From positions 1 to 56,966 of the forward strand of contig NZ_CACZDK010000019.1 in NCBI RefSeq assembly GCF_902779965.1: a DNA stretch of 56,966 nt, given 5' to 3'. The stretch comes from Fibrobacter succinogenes. Its GTDB lineage: Bacteria; Fibrobacterota; Fibrobacteria; Fibrobacterales; Fibrobacteraceae. The notes beneath the pieces were generated by a model that saw only the letters and a list, made by a program, of their open reading frames with translations, made no database searches and was not told where the DNA came from. Each line of letters starts with the position of its first letter. Positions within the stretch are counted from its first letter, which is position 1. This document shows positions 1-8,842 of the stretch, one piece after another. The translations under genes and the position numbers were made by a program.

Positions 1-283
<283 letters not shown>

Positions 284-460
284 ATTTTATAATAGTCTGT
301 CCTGTTTTCCGTAAAAGACTTCCAAGAAATTTTCTTGGGCCGTCACTAAGCATATCTCCGATTCCTTCAATCTTCCCGAAAGTCTCGCGGGCTTTCGCTT
401 TTTCCTTCGTTCTCGGCTTTCGTTTCTTCGTTTCGGCCTCGTCTCTCAGGAACGGCGCCA
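284..460 (-). other. rRNA operon leader region
   Basis: This stretch lies between the rrn promoter and the mature 16S 5' end and should be transcribed as leader. It holds GC-rich inverted repeats near 373-405 (CGAAAG / CTTTCG arms) of the kind used for antitermination or processing. Predicted proteins here would only be shadows. Confidence 0.6.
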
Positions 461-488
461 ATTATAGAATTTTCAGGAACATTTGCAA
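461..488 (-). promoter_or_regulatory. rrn promoter (-35 TTGCAA, -10 TATAAT)
   Basis: On the minus strand TTGCAA (483-488) and TATAAT (461-466) are separated by 16 nt, with an AT-rich UP-like stretch immediately upstream (about 490-540). Position and orientation fit the 16S gene, with a start near 453. The tuf promoter at 56518 uses the same -35 hexamer and spacing. Confidence 0.75.
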
Positions 489-663
489 GGGGTAAATTCG
501 AAAAAATTTCACTTTTTTTCACTTTTTTCGTTAAAAACGACGGGTCGGGGCACGCCATGACGGTTTTATTCCAAACATTGGGCAATTTTTTCCGAAACCA
601 TGGCGCTTCGTTTCAAGGCACTTGGTGTTTTTCCTAAAAACCAGGACGTGTCGTGCACTTTTT

Positions 664-760
664 AAAGGGAGGTGCCCGCTCGGTAGCGGACATGACAGGC
701 GCAAGGACAGCTCATAATGGCGACCCTGCAGCAAGTGCGGGCATGACAGGCGCAAGGAAA
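664..760. repeat. dispersed palindromic 'GCCCGCTCGG..CATGAC' repeat
   Basis: Two partial copies of a dispersed element, each ending in CATGACAGGCGCAAGG, lie in tandem here. Related copies with the shape GCCCG-loop-CGGGCATGAC occur near 15032, 29172, 30512 and 37845. The rest of 490-787 holds no gene that I can support. Confidence 0.55.
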
Positions 761-787
761 AACGCACAAAAACCGAGGTGACAGCAC

Positions 788-818
788 AAAAAAAATCCCG
801 GAAGGGATACTTCCGGGA
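788..818 (-). terminator. Rho-independent terminator of the GH45 gene
   Basis: Inverted repeat TCCCGGAAG / TTCCGGGA with a 6-nt loop, followed on the minus strand by a run of T (A run at 788-795). It sits about 35 nt after the stop codon of the 852-2462 gene. Confidence 0.85.
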
Positions 819-851
819 CACATATTCCAATAAATTTATTCGTACACAGGA

Positions 852-2462
852 CTAGTAGGTCTTTGCCTTGTCTGCAGCCAGCTGGTCAGGATCGCAGTAT
901 TCACCCTGTGCATTGGGAGTTTTGCTACAGGCGTCCGTGGTGATAAATTCACCGCCCTTGTATTTAGACCAGTCTGACTGGAACAATATCTTGGTTTCAA
1001 TGGATGTGCTGATTGTAGTCTGATACTTGTCAACCAAGTACTGCGGACATTCAACTTCTTCCCACTGATAAGTCGGGTTATCAGCGGCCATATACCAATC
1101 GGCAAACCAGTGGCAACCGCGAAGCAGGTTCGGATACTTGGAGTCACCAAAGGCAGCATCGCACATGTCCTTGACGCAACTCTGGTAGCATTCCAGCGAG
1201 CCATCATAACCGCACTTTTCTCCGTTCTGGCAGTATGTCAAGAAGCCGCCATAAGTAGCACCCCATTCAATGCCAGGCTTGGTAATTTGAAGCTGCAAGG
1301 CATTGAAGATGCCCGGTCCACCGCCCGGTACCATAAGGTCGAACTGGCCAGGTTTCACATCGTGACCGATGTTGGATGCCATCACGATGATATGCTTACC
1401 CTTAAGGGCCTTGTGCGTTCCCTTGGGAGCATTATTGCCATCGGCATCTTTAAAGCTACCGTCATACTGTAGATGGAAACACTTACCACACGAAGTTGTC
1501 GCATCGCTACCAGCAACGAAAGCATATGCCAAAGTATCATTCACAGCTACAGGGGCCATGTCAGTACAAGTGAAGCCGCCACCAGATGCAGGGCTTGCTT
1601 CCTGACATGCGTTTGGCGTATTCTGAATACCAACCCAGTAGCGTTCCAAGCCCTTGCTATAAGTGAACGTTGGAATTTCAATATCGTGGATATTGCAGAC
1701 ACGGGCCGTGTAATGCCTAGACTCGTATTCTGCCTGGGTATTGATCTTGGGCTTGCCTTCGGCGCCATCGGTACTCGTCTGGGAGCAATGAGCCTTGCAG
1801 GCGTCCCAATAGCGGGTATTCCAGCCGCTAGTGCCATTGCCAAGAATATTCTTGAGCGTGGGCACAGGGTACAACTTGACGTCTTCTTCGGGATTGCCAA
1901 CAACCTTGACAGTTCCATTGCTGCTAGAACTTTCGGCAGCAGACGAAGTCGGTTCAACTGCAGAACTCCCCGGATTGACAGCAGAACTAGACTGCGGCGG
2001 AAGAACGCCAGAGCTAGAACCAGGATTTACCGGACCCGTGCTGGAGCTTGAACCAGGATTAACAGCGCTAGAAACCGGCGTTGCAGAAGAACCCGGAATA
2101 GCAGTACCTGCACTAGAACTACTTTCAATCCCCGGCATAGAACCAGCTTCGCAACGCTGCTGTGCACTCAAGTTGACGTTAGAGATGAGAACATTGCCCG
2201 CGTCATCCACAATGCTTGTCCCGTTAAAAATGCCAACAGGATTGTCCACAACGTCCGTGACTTTGTTATCATCACCAATAATCCAATAAGAGTTGCCCAC
2301 TTCAAGCAACCAACCAGAATGGGTCAAAGTCATGTAAGAACAGACGTTTGACGGAGTAGGGCCCACCGGCGGCGTAAATGGAGATGGGGAATCATCCGAA
2401 CAGGCGCCAAACATTGAAACAGCGCCCACAGCAAGCAAAGAGCTCAATAAACGTTTTTTCAT
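852..2462 (-). CDS. GH45 endoglucanase-like lipoprotein (copy 1)
   Basis: A 536-aa putative surface-anchored glycoside hydrolase family 45 endo-beta-1,4-glucanase. Residues 1-21 form a lipoprotein signal with lipobox FGAC. Residues ~45-103 are one copy of a ~60-residue module also seen in the two GH45 proteins at 52.4-56 kb. Residues ~110-185 are a Ser/Pro/Gly linker. The catalytic domain starts near 205: RYWDAC gives the expected general base Asp220, and GQFDLMVPGGG gives the general acid Asp375, by analogy with Humicola Cel45A. It differs from its two paralogues by ~50 extra residues between the first catalytic motif and the central Cys region, and by a ~45-residue C-terminal tail after the usual domain end. 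An RBS (AAGGA) precedes the ATG. It appears monocistronic. Substrate is inferred from family only. Confidence 0.9.
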   Translation of the reverse strand: MKKRLLSSLLAVGAVSMFGACSDDSPSPFTPPVGPTPSNVCSYMTLTHSGWLLEVGNSYWIIGDDNKVTDVVDNPVGIFNGTSIVDDAGNVLISNVNLSAQQRCEAGSMPGIESSSSAGTAIPGSSATPVSSAVNPGSSSSTGPVNPGSSSGVLPPQSSSAVNPGSSAVEPTSSAAESSSSNGTVKVVGNPEEDVKLYPVPTLKNILGNGTSGWNTRYWDACKAHCSQTSTDGAEGKPKINTQAEYESRHYTARVCNIHDIEIPTFTYSKGLERYWVGIQNTPNACQEASPASGGGFTCTDMAPVAVNDTLAYAFVAGSDATTSCGKCFHLQYDGSFKDADGNNAPKGTHKALKGKHIIVMASNIGHDVKPGQFDLMVPGGGPGIFNALQLQITKPGIEWGATYGGFLTYCQNGEKCGYDGSLECYQSCVKDMCDAAFGDSKYPNLLRGCHWFADWYMAADNPTYQWEEVECPQYLVDKYQTTISTSIETKILFQSDWSKYKGGEFITTDACSKTPNAQGEYCDPDQLAADKAKTY

Positions 2463-2552
2463 AATTTTCCTTTTTACACACTTCCTCTAAAACTAGATTT
2501 TATTAGAACAAAAGGCACAAAAAAAAGTTTTTTGAAAGAGAATTAATAAAAG

Positions 2553-2584
2553 AAAAAGGCCGCGCATTACACGCAAGCCTTTTA
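2553..2584 (-). terminator. possible terminator downstream of purM
   Basis: Imperfect stem AAAAGGC / GCCTTTT with inner GCG pairing; on the minus strand it is followed by TCTTTTA. It lies ~120 nt past the purM stop, beyond a stretch of short-period spacer repeats. Confidence 0.4.
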
Positions 2585-2594
2585 AAGGGGACAG

Positions 2595-2703
2595 GTTGTA
2601 GGTTATAGGATTTAGGAAAAGTATCATGCGCTCCGCACATCCATATTAGACGACGAAGTCGCGATAATTAACCTATAGCCTAATACCTATTACCTAACTC
2701 CTA
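2595..2703. repeat. short-period spacer repeat pair around a small centre
   Basis: A run of GTAGGTTATAGGATTTAGG (2597-2615) and an opposing run of CCTATAGCCTAATACCTAT (2672-2690) flank a short centre. Similar T/A/C/G-poor runs recur near 39410, 43440, 49575, 51225 and inside some genes. The right arm abuts the purM stop codon. Confidence 0.5.
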
Positions 2704-3726
2704 GTCGCGGAACTTCACCTGCTTGGTGCCGGCGACAACTTCACCGATCTGCGTCCACTTTTCGCCCTTAGCTTCGAGGTGAGCAACAACTTCAGCCTTG
2801 TCAGCCGGATCAATGAACAAGAGCATGCCCATGCCCATGTTGAACGTAGAGTACATTTCGTCCTTTTCGACAGAGCCAGCCTGCTGGATCAACTTGAAGA
2901 TCATCGGAGGATCCCACGTGGTGCGGTCGATAATCACGTCAACGTTGTCCGGAAGGATACGCGGGATGTTGCCCTGGTAGCCAGAACCCGTAATGTGAGC
3001 AAGACCCTGAATCTTCTTCTTGTTGCAGAGGTCGATGAGGCTCGGGTAGTAGCTGCGGTGCGGTGTAGCAAGAGCTTCGCCGATGGACTTGTCCATGCCA
3101 TCCACAACGGTGTCAACCTTGTAGCCAGCCACGTCAAAGAGCACCTTACGAGCAAGAGAATAACCGTTTGTATGAAGACCAGTAGACGGAAGACCGAGAA
3201 TGATCGTACCCGGCTTGATCTTCTTACCATCGATGATGTTTTCGCGTTCGACGACACCCACGATAGTACCAGAAATATCGTAGTCACCCGGACCATAGAA
3301 GCCCGGCATTTCAGCAGTTTCACCACCGATCAAGACGAGATCGTTTTCACGGCAAGCCTTTGCCATACCGGCAACGAGCTTGTCCATGACACCCGGTTCC
3401 AGACGGCCCGTAGCCACGTAATCCAAGAAAAACAGCGGACGTGCGCCCTGAACAAGAATATCATCGCAGCAGTGGTTCACGATGTCCTGGCCCGGCAGTT
3501 CGTGCGTACCCATTTCGATATCGACCTTGAGCTTGGTGCCGACACCGTCAACAGAACTCACGAGGACAGGGTCCTTCATGCCGAGGTGGTTCAAAGTGAA
3601 CAGGCCACCGAAGTTGCCCACGTCGCCGAGAACGCCCTGGTTGAATGTGGTACGGACGGACTTCTTGACACCGACCATTGCCTCATCGGCACGTGCCAAG
3701 GAAACTCCTGCGTCTGCGTAATTCAT
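2701..3726 (-). CDS. purM: phosphoribosylformylglycinamidine cyclo-ligase (AIR synthetase)
   Basis: A 341-aa full-length PurM. It converts FGAM to aminoimidazole ribonucleotide with ATP in de novo purine synthesis, in the cytoplasm. Clear family signatures are the N-terminal YADAGVSL, the SSVDGVGTKLK segment near residue 60, NHCCDDILVQGARPLFFLDY, GGETAEMPGFY and the C-terminal NMGMGM. An AAAGGA RBS precedes the ATG. No other purine gene is adjacent, so it is not in a pur cluster here. Confidence 0.97.
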   Translation of the reverse strand: MNYADAGVSLARADEAMVGVKKSVRTTFNQGVLGDVGNFGGLFTLNHLGMKDPVLVSSVDGVGTKLKVDIEMGTHELPGQDIVNHCCDDILVQGARPLFFLDYVATGRLEPGVMDKLVAGMAKACRENDLVLIGGETAEMPGFYGPGDYDISGTIVGVVERENIIDGKKIKPGTIILGLPSTGLHTNGYSLARKVLFDVAGYKVDTVVDGMDKSIGEALATPHRSYYPSLIDLCNKKKIQGLAHITGSGYQGNIPRILPDNVDVIIDRTTWDPPMIFKLIQQAGSVEKDEMYSTFNMGMGMLLFIDPADKAEVVAHLEAKGEKWTQIGEVVAGTKQVKFRD

Positions 3727-3769
3727 CTTTTTTCCTTTGCCCTACGAGCGGGCAGCGATTTGGCCCTAT

Positions 3770-4567
3770 TTACGGGCGCTTTGTTTTTTCATCAATATTT
3801 CTGAGCGCATCAAGGATGAGGCTTGTCGTATCCGTCATCTGGTTGATGTTTACAACATCAGGCATCACATGCGTGTCTAGCTTGAATAACGTGTCATCGC
3901 CCCACGAAAGCATCTTTTCAAGAGCATCCGGCCCTGCAAGCTTGCCGCACTTGGCACAGCAGATTCGGCCATCCTGGAAGGCGATAAAGCCATGTTCCCC
4001 GGCACATTCGAAAATAACCGTACCAGTGATATAGCTCTTTTCCATCGTTTGCGCAAAATCTATAAACGGAAGCACTTTCGCCGAAGCCAAAAGCGACAAA
4101 CGTTCGAACTCGTCAAACGCCTCATCTTTTGCACGGAGTCGGTTCGCCATCACCTTGTAAAGGTAAACCATGACACTTGGATTCTTCTCCAAGAACTTCA
4201 AAAACTCCGCCTTAGGGATGTGGAGCACCGTGCAGCCGTCTTCCGCGGCAACAATCGTATTATCGGAGGGCTCATTACACAGAATGGACGTTTCACCAAA
4301 GCAAGAACCGCTTTCCAAAGTCGCAAGCGCGCTATAGTGACCATCTGGCAGAATCTGACCGCAAATCGTGGCGCATCCACTCTGCAAAACGCAAAAGAAT
4401 TCGCCATCAACTCCGCCCTGAAGAATAATCTCCCCGGCGTCGTATTCGCGAATTTGGGCATTCAACAGTAAAAAATCCGCATACTCTCTTGGCACCTGTT
4501 GCAAAAACGGTACACCAAGATCATATTGAGCGGCAATCCAATCTCCAATACCTGCGTGTGACATCAT
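3770..4567 (-). CDS. cyclic-nucleotide-binding-fold protein with C-terminal DUF4388
   Basis: A 265-aa cytoplasmic protein. Residues ~18-140 form a CNMP-type beta-roll with the FGE motif (GSCFGETSIL). The usual phosphate-binding Arg of the PRxATV motif is absent (PSDNTIVA instead), so classical cAMP binding is doubtful. Residues ~165-260 resemble DUF4388/PATAN-like domains found in signalling proteins of gliding and sporulating bacteria (SYITGTVIFE, GFIAFQDGRI). There is no DNA-binding helix-turn-helix, so it is not a CRP-like regulator. It lies 44 nt downstream of the purM start side and only 3 nt after the preceding gene's stop, so co-transcription with the binding-lipoprotein gene is likely. 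Met2 is an alternative start. Confidence 0.75.
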   Translation of the reverse strand: MMSHAGIGDWIAAQYDLGVPFLQQVPREYADFLLLNAQIREYDAGEIILQGGVDGEFFCVLQSGCATICGQILPDGHYSALATLESGSCFGETSILCNEPSDNTIVAAEDGCTVLHIPKAEFLKFLEKNPSVMVYLYKVMANRLRAKDEAFDEFERLSLLASAKVLPFIDFAQTMEKSYITGTVIFECAGEHGFIAFQDGRICCAKCGKLAGPDALEKMLSWGDDTLFKLDTHVMPDVVNINQMTDTTSLILDALRNIDEKTKRP

Positions 4568-4570
4568 ACG

Positions 4571-5860
4571 TTAAAAATTATAGATATTTCTGTACCATTT
4601 GTAACTAGTATCGATCGAATTTACGCTCGGAACAGTGCCTTTTATGCATTTTGTAAGATTCCAGAGGAGTTCCGCCGGCCGGGTGATGGCACCTTCGTAA
4701 AAATCGTTACCACCCCCAGGCCCCTTGCGCCCGTCATTCTGGAAAATTTTTTTCTCCCTGAAAGCCTTGATATTTTTCACACGAGGCTCAAGCGAGAGGA
4801 TTTCATCGACAGTACCAAATGCAGACGGATTCACCCACATGTCCACGCTATCGGCAAGCGCATAAACCTGCTCGAACGAGAACGTTAGTTCACGGGAAGT
4901 ATCGGAAGCCCACAAGTAGCAGCCGCCCGCATCGCGAACCAAGTTCGCCGTAAAACTGTTGCCGCCAGAAGCATGCCAAACACCACCGTAAGACATGCCT
5001 GCCAAAACGCGAGGACAGGATTTAGTAGGCGGTAGGAAGTCGGAAGTCGGAAGTGAGTCACTTGCAGAAGAAGCTATCATTTTTTTCAATGTTTCGTACT
5101 TATTCTTCTCTTGTTCAAAAATGGTATCGGCTTGAGCGCGGAGGCCAAACAGAATTCCGTACAACTTAATCCATTCCAGCTTTGCAAGTGCGCTGCTTTC
5201 TTGCCACTCCGACGTGAGCATCAACGGCAAGTTCGTTCTTGCAATTTGTTCGTAGTTGTCATAATCGCCGCCCGTAGTAAAGTCTAGAACCAGGTCCGGA
5301 CTTAACGCCATGAGCTTTTCCAAGGCGCCCGCATCGTAACCAATGCTTGCGACAGATTTCTGCCGAGCGCGTTCGTACAAAATACTATCCACAATGTACT
5401 GCCCATCCGAGACGCCAATAATGTTGTCTCGAAGTCCAAGCCTAAGCATATATCCGACCTGCGCAGTCGAAAGCGCCACCACCCGCTTGAGCGGAACACG
5501 CAGCACGAACGCAGACTGCCATTTTTCTGGGAACCCCCGACGGCGCAAATCCGTCCCCAAACCAGCAGCCGCAGAATCCATCATCACATACTTGTGAACA
5601 AGCGTATCCTTCCCGACCACGGAGCGCACAACGGCGACATCCACCCCGCATAGCTTGCCAATCGAGAAATAATCGCTCCCCACCGGCTCAAACTGTACGG
5701 AATCGCTACAAGCAGCCACCTTCGACTCTTGCTTGTCGCTGTTGCAGCCAACTACAAAAAAAACTCCCGCCAGAGTACCGCAAAAACACAAAATCGGCAA
5801 AAATAAATGCAAAAAACGCCCTATTTTGCCGTTTTTCAATATTCCTTCGTAAATTTTCAT
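4571..5860 (-). CDS. BtuF/FepB-like periplasmic binding lipoprotein
   Basis: About 429 aa from the ATG at 5860; an upstream ATG at 5902 is also possible, and neither has a strong RBS. A long signal anchor ends in lipobox VVGC, followed by CNSDKQ. The body is a TroA/BtuF-type helical-backbone binding protein: a KRVVALSTAQVGYMLRLGL start of the first lobe (cf. the RVVSLSPS..E..ALG pattern), SPDLVLDFT, and a C-terminal WHASGGNSFTANLVRDAGG motif typical of iron-siderophore or cobalamin binding proteins. No permease or ATPase gene is nearby, so it is an orphan component. Residues encoded near 5030-5060 (SDSLPTSDF region) come from the short-period spacer repeat that also occurs between genes, apparently inserted in frame. 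Substrate is unknown. Confidence 0.75.
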   Translation of the reverse strand: MKIYEGILKNGKIGRFLHLFLPILCFCGTLAGVFFVVGCNSDKQESKVAACSDSVQFEPVGSDYFSIGKLCGVDVAVVRSVVGKDTLVHKYVMMDSAAAGLGTDLRRRGFPEKWQSAFVLRVPLKRVVALSTAQVGYMLRLGLRDNIIGVSDGQYIVDSILYERARQKSVASIGYDAGALEKLMALSPDLVLDFTTGGDYDNYEQIARTNLPLMLTSEWQESSALAKLEWIKLYGILFGLRAQADTIFEQEKNKYETLKKMIASSASDSLPTSDFLPPTKSCPRVLAGMSYGGVWHASGGNSFTANLVRDAGGCYLWASDTSRELTFSFEQVYALADSVDMWVNPSAFGTVDEILSLEPRVKNIKAFREKKIFQNDGRKGPGGGNDFYEGAITRPAELLWNLTKCIKGTVPSVNSIDTSYKWYRNIYNF

Positions 5861-5940
5861 GCACAAAACCGTAAGATAATGTATTTTATTGTTTGACTTC
5901 ATATCTCTTTTATGAGATTTCCTATTAGGAGAGAGCCTGT

Positions 5941-6801
5941 ATGAAAACAAAAATAGCCTCTTTATGCGCGGCTGCGGTATTTAGTATTCTTGCATTTGCC
6001 ACTTCTTCATCTGCAGCCGAAGAAGGATTCTATGACAAGGACCACATCCGTGGCTTTGTTTCCTTTGGCGCCGACTTCCGCGGCATGACCGAATCATTCC
6101 ACGATTACGTCAACAAAGTTGCCTTCATAGGACTTAAAGAAGGTACACTCAGACACAAGGGTGATTCCACAGTCTACCGATTCGCCACCAACCCCAAATA
6201 CAGTCAGTTCAACGAATTCTACCCAGCCCTCCATTTTAATATTGGTGCACAATACAAGCAATTCCTGACTTGGTTCGACATCAACTTTGCTTTAACGCAG
6301 ATTTCTGAAAGACCGGCAAAAAACGTACAAGGCATGGACGAGAATGGAAAGCTCTCTCCATTCCCTCTCTACGACGCACGCTGGTTCAACTATGGCGCGG
6401 ACTGGATGTTCGGCTGGAAGGTTCTCGGCGAAGACGAGTTCTTCAACTTGATTCCGGCTATAGGTATCGGTTTCAACATGATGAACATCCACTTCACGTC
6501 GAACTACATCGTCACCAATACGTCGTCCTCGGAAGAAATCATCACACGCGACCGCTACTATAGCACCATCGCCGCCACGTTCAACGCAGAACTCGAAGCT
6601 CGCATACAACTTGAACAATTCTCCGTAGGCCTCTATGGCGGTTACCGCGTAGTACGTTACAACGAACTCAACGTCGAAGGATCAAACCTCGACACCGAGA
6701 ACTTCAACACCGACAACGATGGCGACACCTGGTTCGTAGGTCTCCGCTTCACCTGGACGTTCTTGAGCCCCTGGGCCAAAAAGCAGCAAGACAAGCTTTA
6801 A
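5941..6801 (+). CDS. putative outer-membrane beta-barrel protein
   Basis: 286 aa with a Sec signal peptide (cleavage probably after SSAA near residue 26), then alternating aromatic/polar strands (FYPALHFNIGAQYKQF, WFVGLRFTWTFL) suggesting an outer-membrane barrel. Strong RBS AGGAGAG 5 nt before the ATG. Divergent from the binding-lipoprotein gene with a ~80-nt shared promoter region, so a joint role in uptake is possible but unproven. I do not recognise a named family. Confidence 0.7.
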   Translation: MKTKIASLCAAAVFSILAFATSSSAAEEGFYDKDHIRGFVSFGADFRGMTESFHDYVNKVAFIGLKEGTLRHKGDSTVYRFATNPKYSQFNEFYPALHFNIGAQYKQFLTWFDINFALTQISERPAKNVQGMDENGKLSPFPLYDARWFNYGADWMFGWKVLGEDEFFNLIPAIGIGFNMMNIHFTSNYIVTNTSSSEEIITRDRYYSTIAATFNAELEARIQLEQFSVGLYGGYRVVRYNELNVEGSNLDTENFNTDNDGDTWFVGLRFTWTFLSPWAKKQQDKL

Positions 6802-6814
6802 AACAACATAGCTT

Positions 6815-7579
6815 TTAGACGAGCCCTGCCACTGCAGGGCTTTTTTCGTATCTAGCGTTTTCGTAACTGCATTTAGGTTCATCAATCGAATCCACAATTT
6901 TTTTCAAATACGTTCGCCAAGCGCTCGAATGTGACGGATGCTGGCTGTAAGGCAACATGAACAAATTCCTTGCGACACCATGCTTAGGCGGATACTTTTC
7001 GGCCACATCTTCCATAGCAACGTAATAACCGCTCAGTTCACGCAAGCACGAATCCGTTTTCCAGTAAACAGGCGTATCGCCCTTTAAATACTCAAAATTC
7101 CAGCCCAGCAAAAGCATGGGCACTCCTTCTCGCTTGAGCCGTTCCGGCAGCGTCGAATACTGCCCCTGTGTACTTAGCAGTACAAGAACATCAATCTTGT
7201 GATAGTAAGCATAAAGGTACGCATCTTCGACAAGCTGCATGTTCGGCCCCATTTTATCGGCCCGCGTGGGTAAATTGTAATGGACTTCAAAGCCCGCAAG
7301 CGTAAGCTGTTTTTCAAAGCGTTCCATGCCATCCCCGATGGGCGATTCAGCGACATCGGTACTCCGGACATACGGATGGTAGTAGTGCCCCTCGACCTCC
7401 ACCGGACATGCCTCCCTGCCCAAAAGCCTTACAGCGTAATCCCTCACCCATCCTTTTAACGCTCTAAGATCAATACGTGAATGGTAACGATGATACTTGA
7501 GATAATACTCATTCACCTTTTTAAGCGTGTAGCCGTCCAAGAAAAAGCCAACGCGCAATACGGACAATTTGCTCGACAT
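6815..7579 (-). CDS. NYN/PIN-like domain protein with altered active site
   Basis: 254 aa. The N-terminal strand RVGFFLDGYTL (Asp15) and the segment HKIDVLVLLSTQGQYSTLP at ~128-145 match the layout of NYN (LabA-type) RNase-like domains, where one expects DG.N near the start and SGDGDF in the later strand. Here SGDGDF reads STQGQY, so two expected acidic residues are replaced by Gln; Asp15, Glu118, Asp119 and Asp130 remain. It may be a non-catalytic or reassigned NYN protein. RBS GGGAGG supports the ATG. It is convergent with the upstream plus-strand gene and shares its terminator. Family assignment is from motif layout only. Confidence 0.6.
   Translation of the reverse strand: MSSKLSVLRVGFFLDGYTLKKVNEYYLKYHRYHSRIDLRALKGWVRDYAVRLLGREACPVEVEGHYYHPYVRSTDVAESPIGDGMERFEKQLTLAGFEVHYNLPTRADKMGPNMQLVEDAYLYAYYHKIDVLVLLSTQGQYSTLPERLKREGVPMLLLGWNFEYLKGDTPVYWKTDSCLRELSGYYVAMEDVAEKYPPKHGVARNLFMLPYSQHPSHSSAWRTYLKKIVDSIDEPKCSYENARYEKSPAVAGLV
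6823..6846 (+). terminator. terminator of the outer-membrane protein gene
   Basis: AGCCCTGC / GCAGGGCT stem followed by TTTTTT. It lies inside the last codons of the convergent NYN-like gene, so one sequence serves as terminator on one strand and coding end on the other. Confidence 0.85.
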
Positions 7580-7690
7580 AAAACCTCCCGATATGTTAAT
7601 GAGCTTCTACCTTATTAACACGCTTTTTTGTCGAGTTTGTCCTAAAATTTTTTGTAAAAAAATATTAGTGGTTAGGGAATGAAAATTTCG

Positions 7691-8286
7691 TTATTTTCCA
7701 TCAACTACGCCCATAAATAAGTTCGCATTCCCTTGCGTAACAGACAAGACGGCCTTTTGCTCGCCCAAATGCTTGGGCCATTGGAATTGCAATTCCGTAC
7801 CATCCATCTGCTTTTCAAACAAAAGCTGGCCATTTAGCGAGAACATGTGAACCTTTTTTGTTCCAGGCAAAGGCGTGGTGATATTTACGATTCCGTTTTG
7901 CGAGATGACACTTGCTTGCTGCGGTGAAGTTTTAGATACAGCTATAGAAGATGCCGAAACAGGACGTGTTTCCGAAATCGCTATAAATATCACACCAGTT
8001 GAACTGCTAGACATTTCTTTCATCCTACCCCACTTAAAACATGCGTTGATTTATATCTTTTATACGCATGTTCGTCAATTTCATTAGCACATGCATACCA
8101 ATCTATGTACAAATGCTCCCTTACCTTTTTTGATTGATTGCCGCTATCTTTACTCAAAAAACCAACGTGAGGCCATATCTTCAAATTGGATCCACTTGAT
8201 GATTCTCCAGCATAAATCATAAAAGCATACTCAACAACACCATTGCCATTATTATCGTACTGTAAAAGCCCATTTAATGAATAAAG
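7691..8286 (-). pseudogene. decayed secreted-protein gene (C-terminal remnant)
   Basis: Two minus-strand reading frames join at 8020-8023 (the stop of the first overlaps an ATG of the second). The upstream frame is open from 8286 without a good start (LYSLNGLLQYDNNGNG... then a Ser-rich stretch). The downstream frame encodes a Ser-rich linker and a C-terminal beta-rich segment (VHMFSLNGQLLFEK...) like the sorting domains at the ends of Fibrobacter/Bacteroidetes secreted proteins. It lacks a signal peptide and a catalytic region. I read it as the frameshifted 3' end of a larger gene. It could instead be two small genes, which seems less likely. Confidence 0.5.
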
Positions 8287-8842
8287 TTACTATTTTACAA
8301 TCAAAATAAATAGCATTACGCATAAATTTACACATGAAATTCATGGGAGAGTTTTTTGTCAATTCTCGCCCAACCTCGGCAATTCTTTATAGACCACAAC
8401 AAAAAAAAGTTCCTGCCTCAAAAAAGCACAATAGAAACGCAGCAGGAAAATTTCTTAAAGATTCACCATCTAAAATAATCAAGTACTAAAGATGCCGGAA
8501 CAGGGTCCGGCGTGACGTTCTTGCAATAAACATTACTTGCAGTCATCTCCTCCAATTGGAGGGGATTTTTTTCAACTTCACTACTATCCTAAACAAATTT
8601 GAAAACGACGATTTCATTTGAAAATTGCCAGTTTTTTCATGCCACGCTCCTCACGGTAGCTGTTCGAAATGTCCTTGAAAAAAGTCGCAGTAGATTTTCT
8701 CGGAGCCTTTTATTGTTCGCGTAGGCTAGATTGGAGGGAATCCTATTAAATAGGCCCCAGTCGATATGCTATTGCATCTGGCGGAAAATTTGATTATTTA
8801 CTAACCGGATATAGATTTTAAATATCCGCATCTACTTCAGAC
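8287..8842. other. intergenic region without a supported gene
   Basis: No convincing coding frame on either strand. It contains a fragment of a dispersed repeat (GCCGGAACAGGGTCCGGCGT near 8491), a short stem-loop at 8550-8572 and otherwise AT-rich sequence. It may be remains of the gene whose 3' end lies at 7691-8286. Confidence 0.5.
8548..8573 (+). terminator. possible terminator hairpin
   Basis: CCTCCAATTGGAGG perfect palindrome followed by GGATTTTTTT on the plus strand. No intact gene ends just upstream, so its role is uncertain. Confidence 0.4.

Noticed and set aside
5861-5940. Cobalamin or iron riboswitch/Fur box between the divergent binding-protein and outer-membrane genes
   Set aside because: The gap is too short for a cobalamin riboswitch and I see no convincing Fur-type palindrome.
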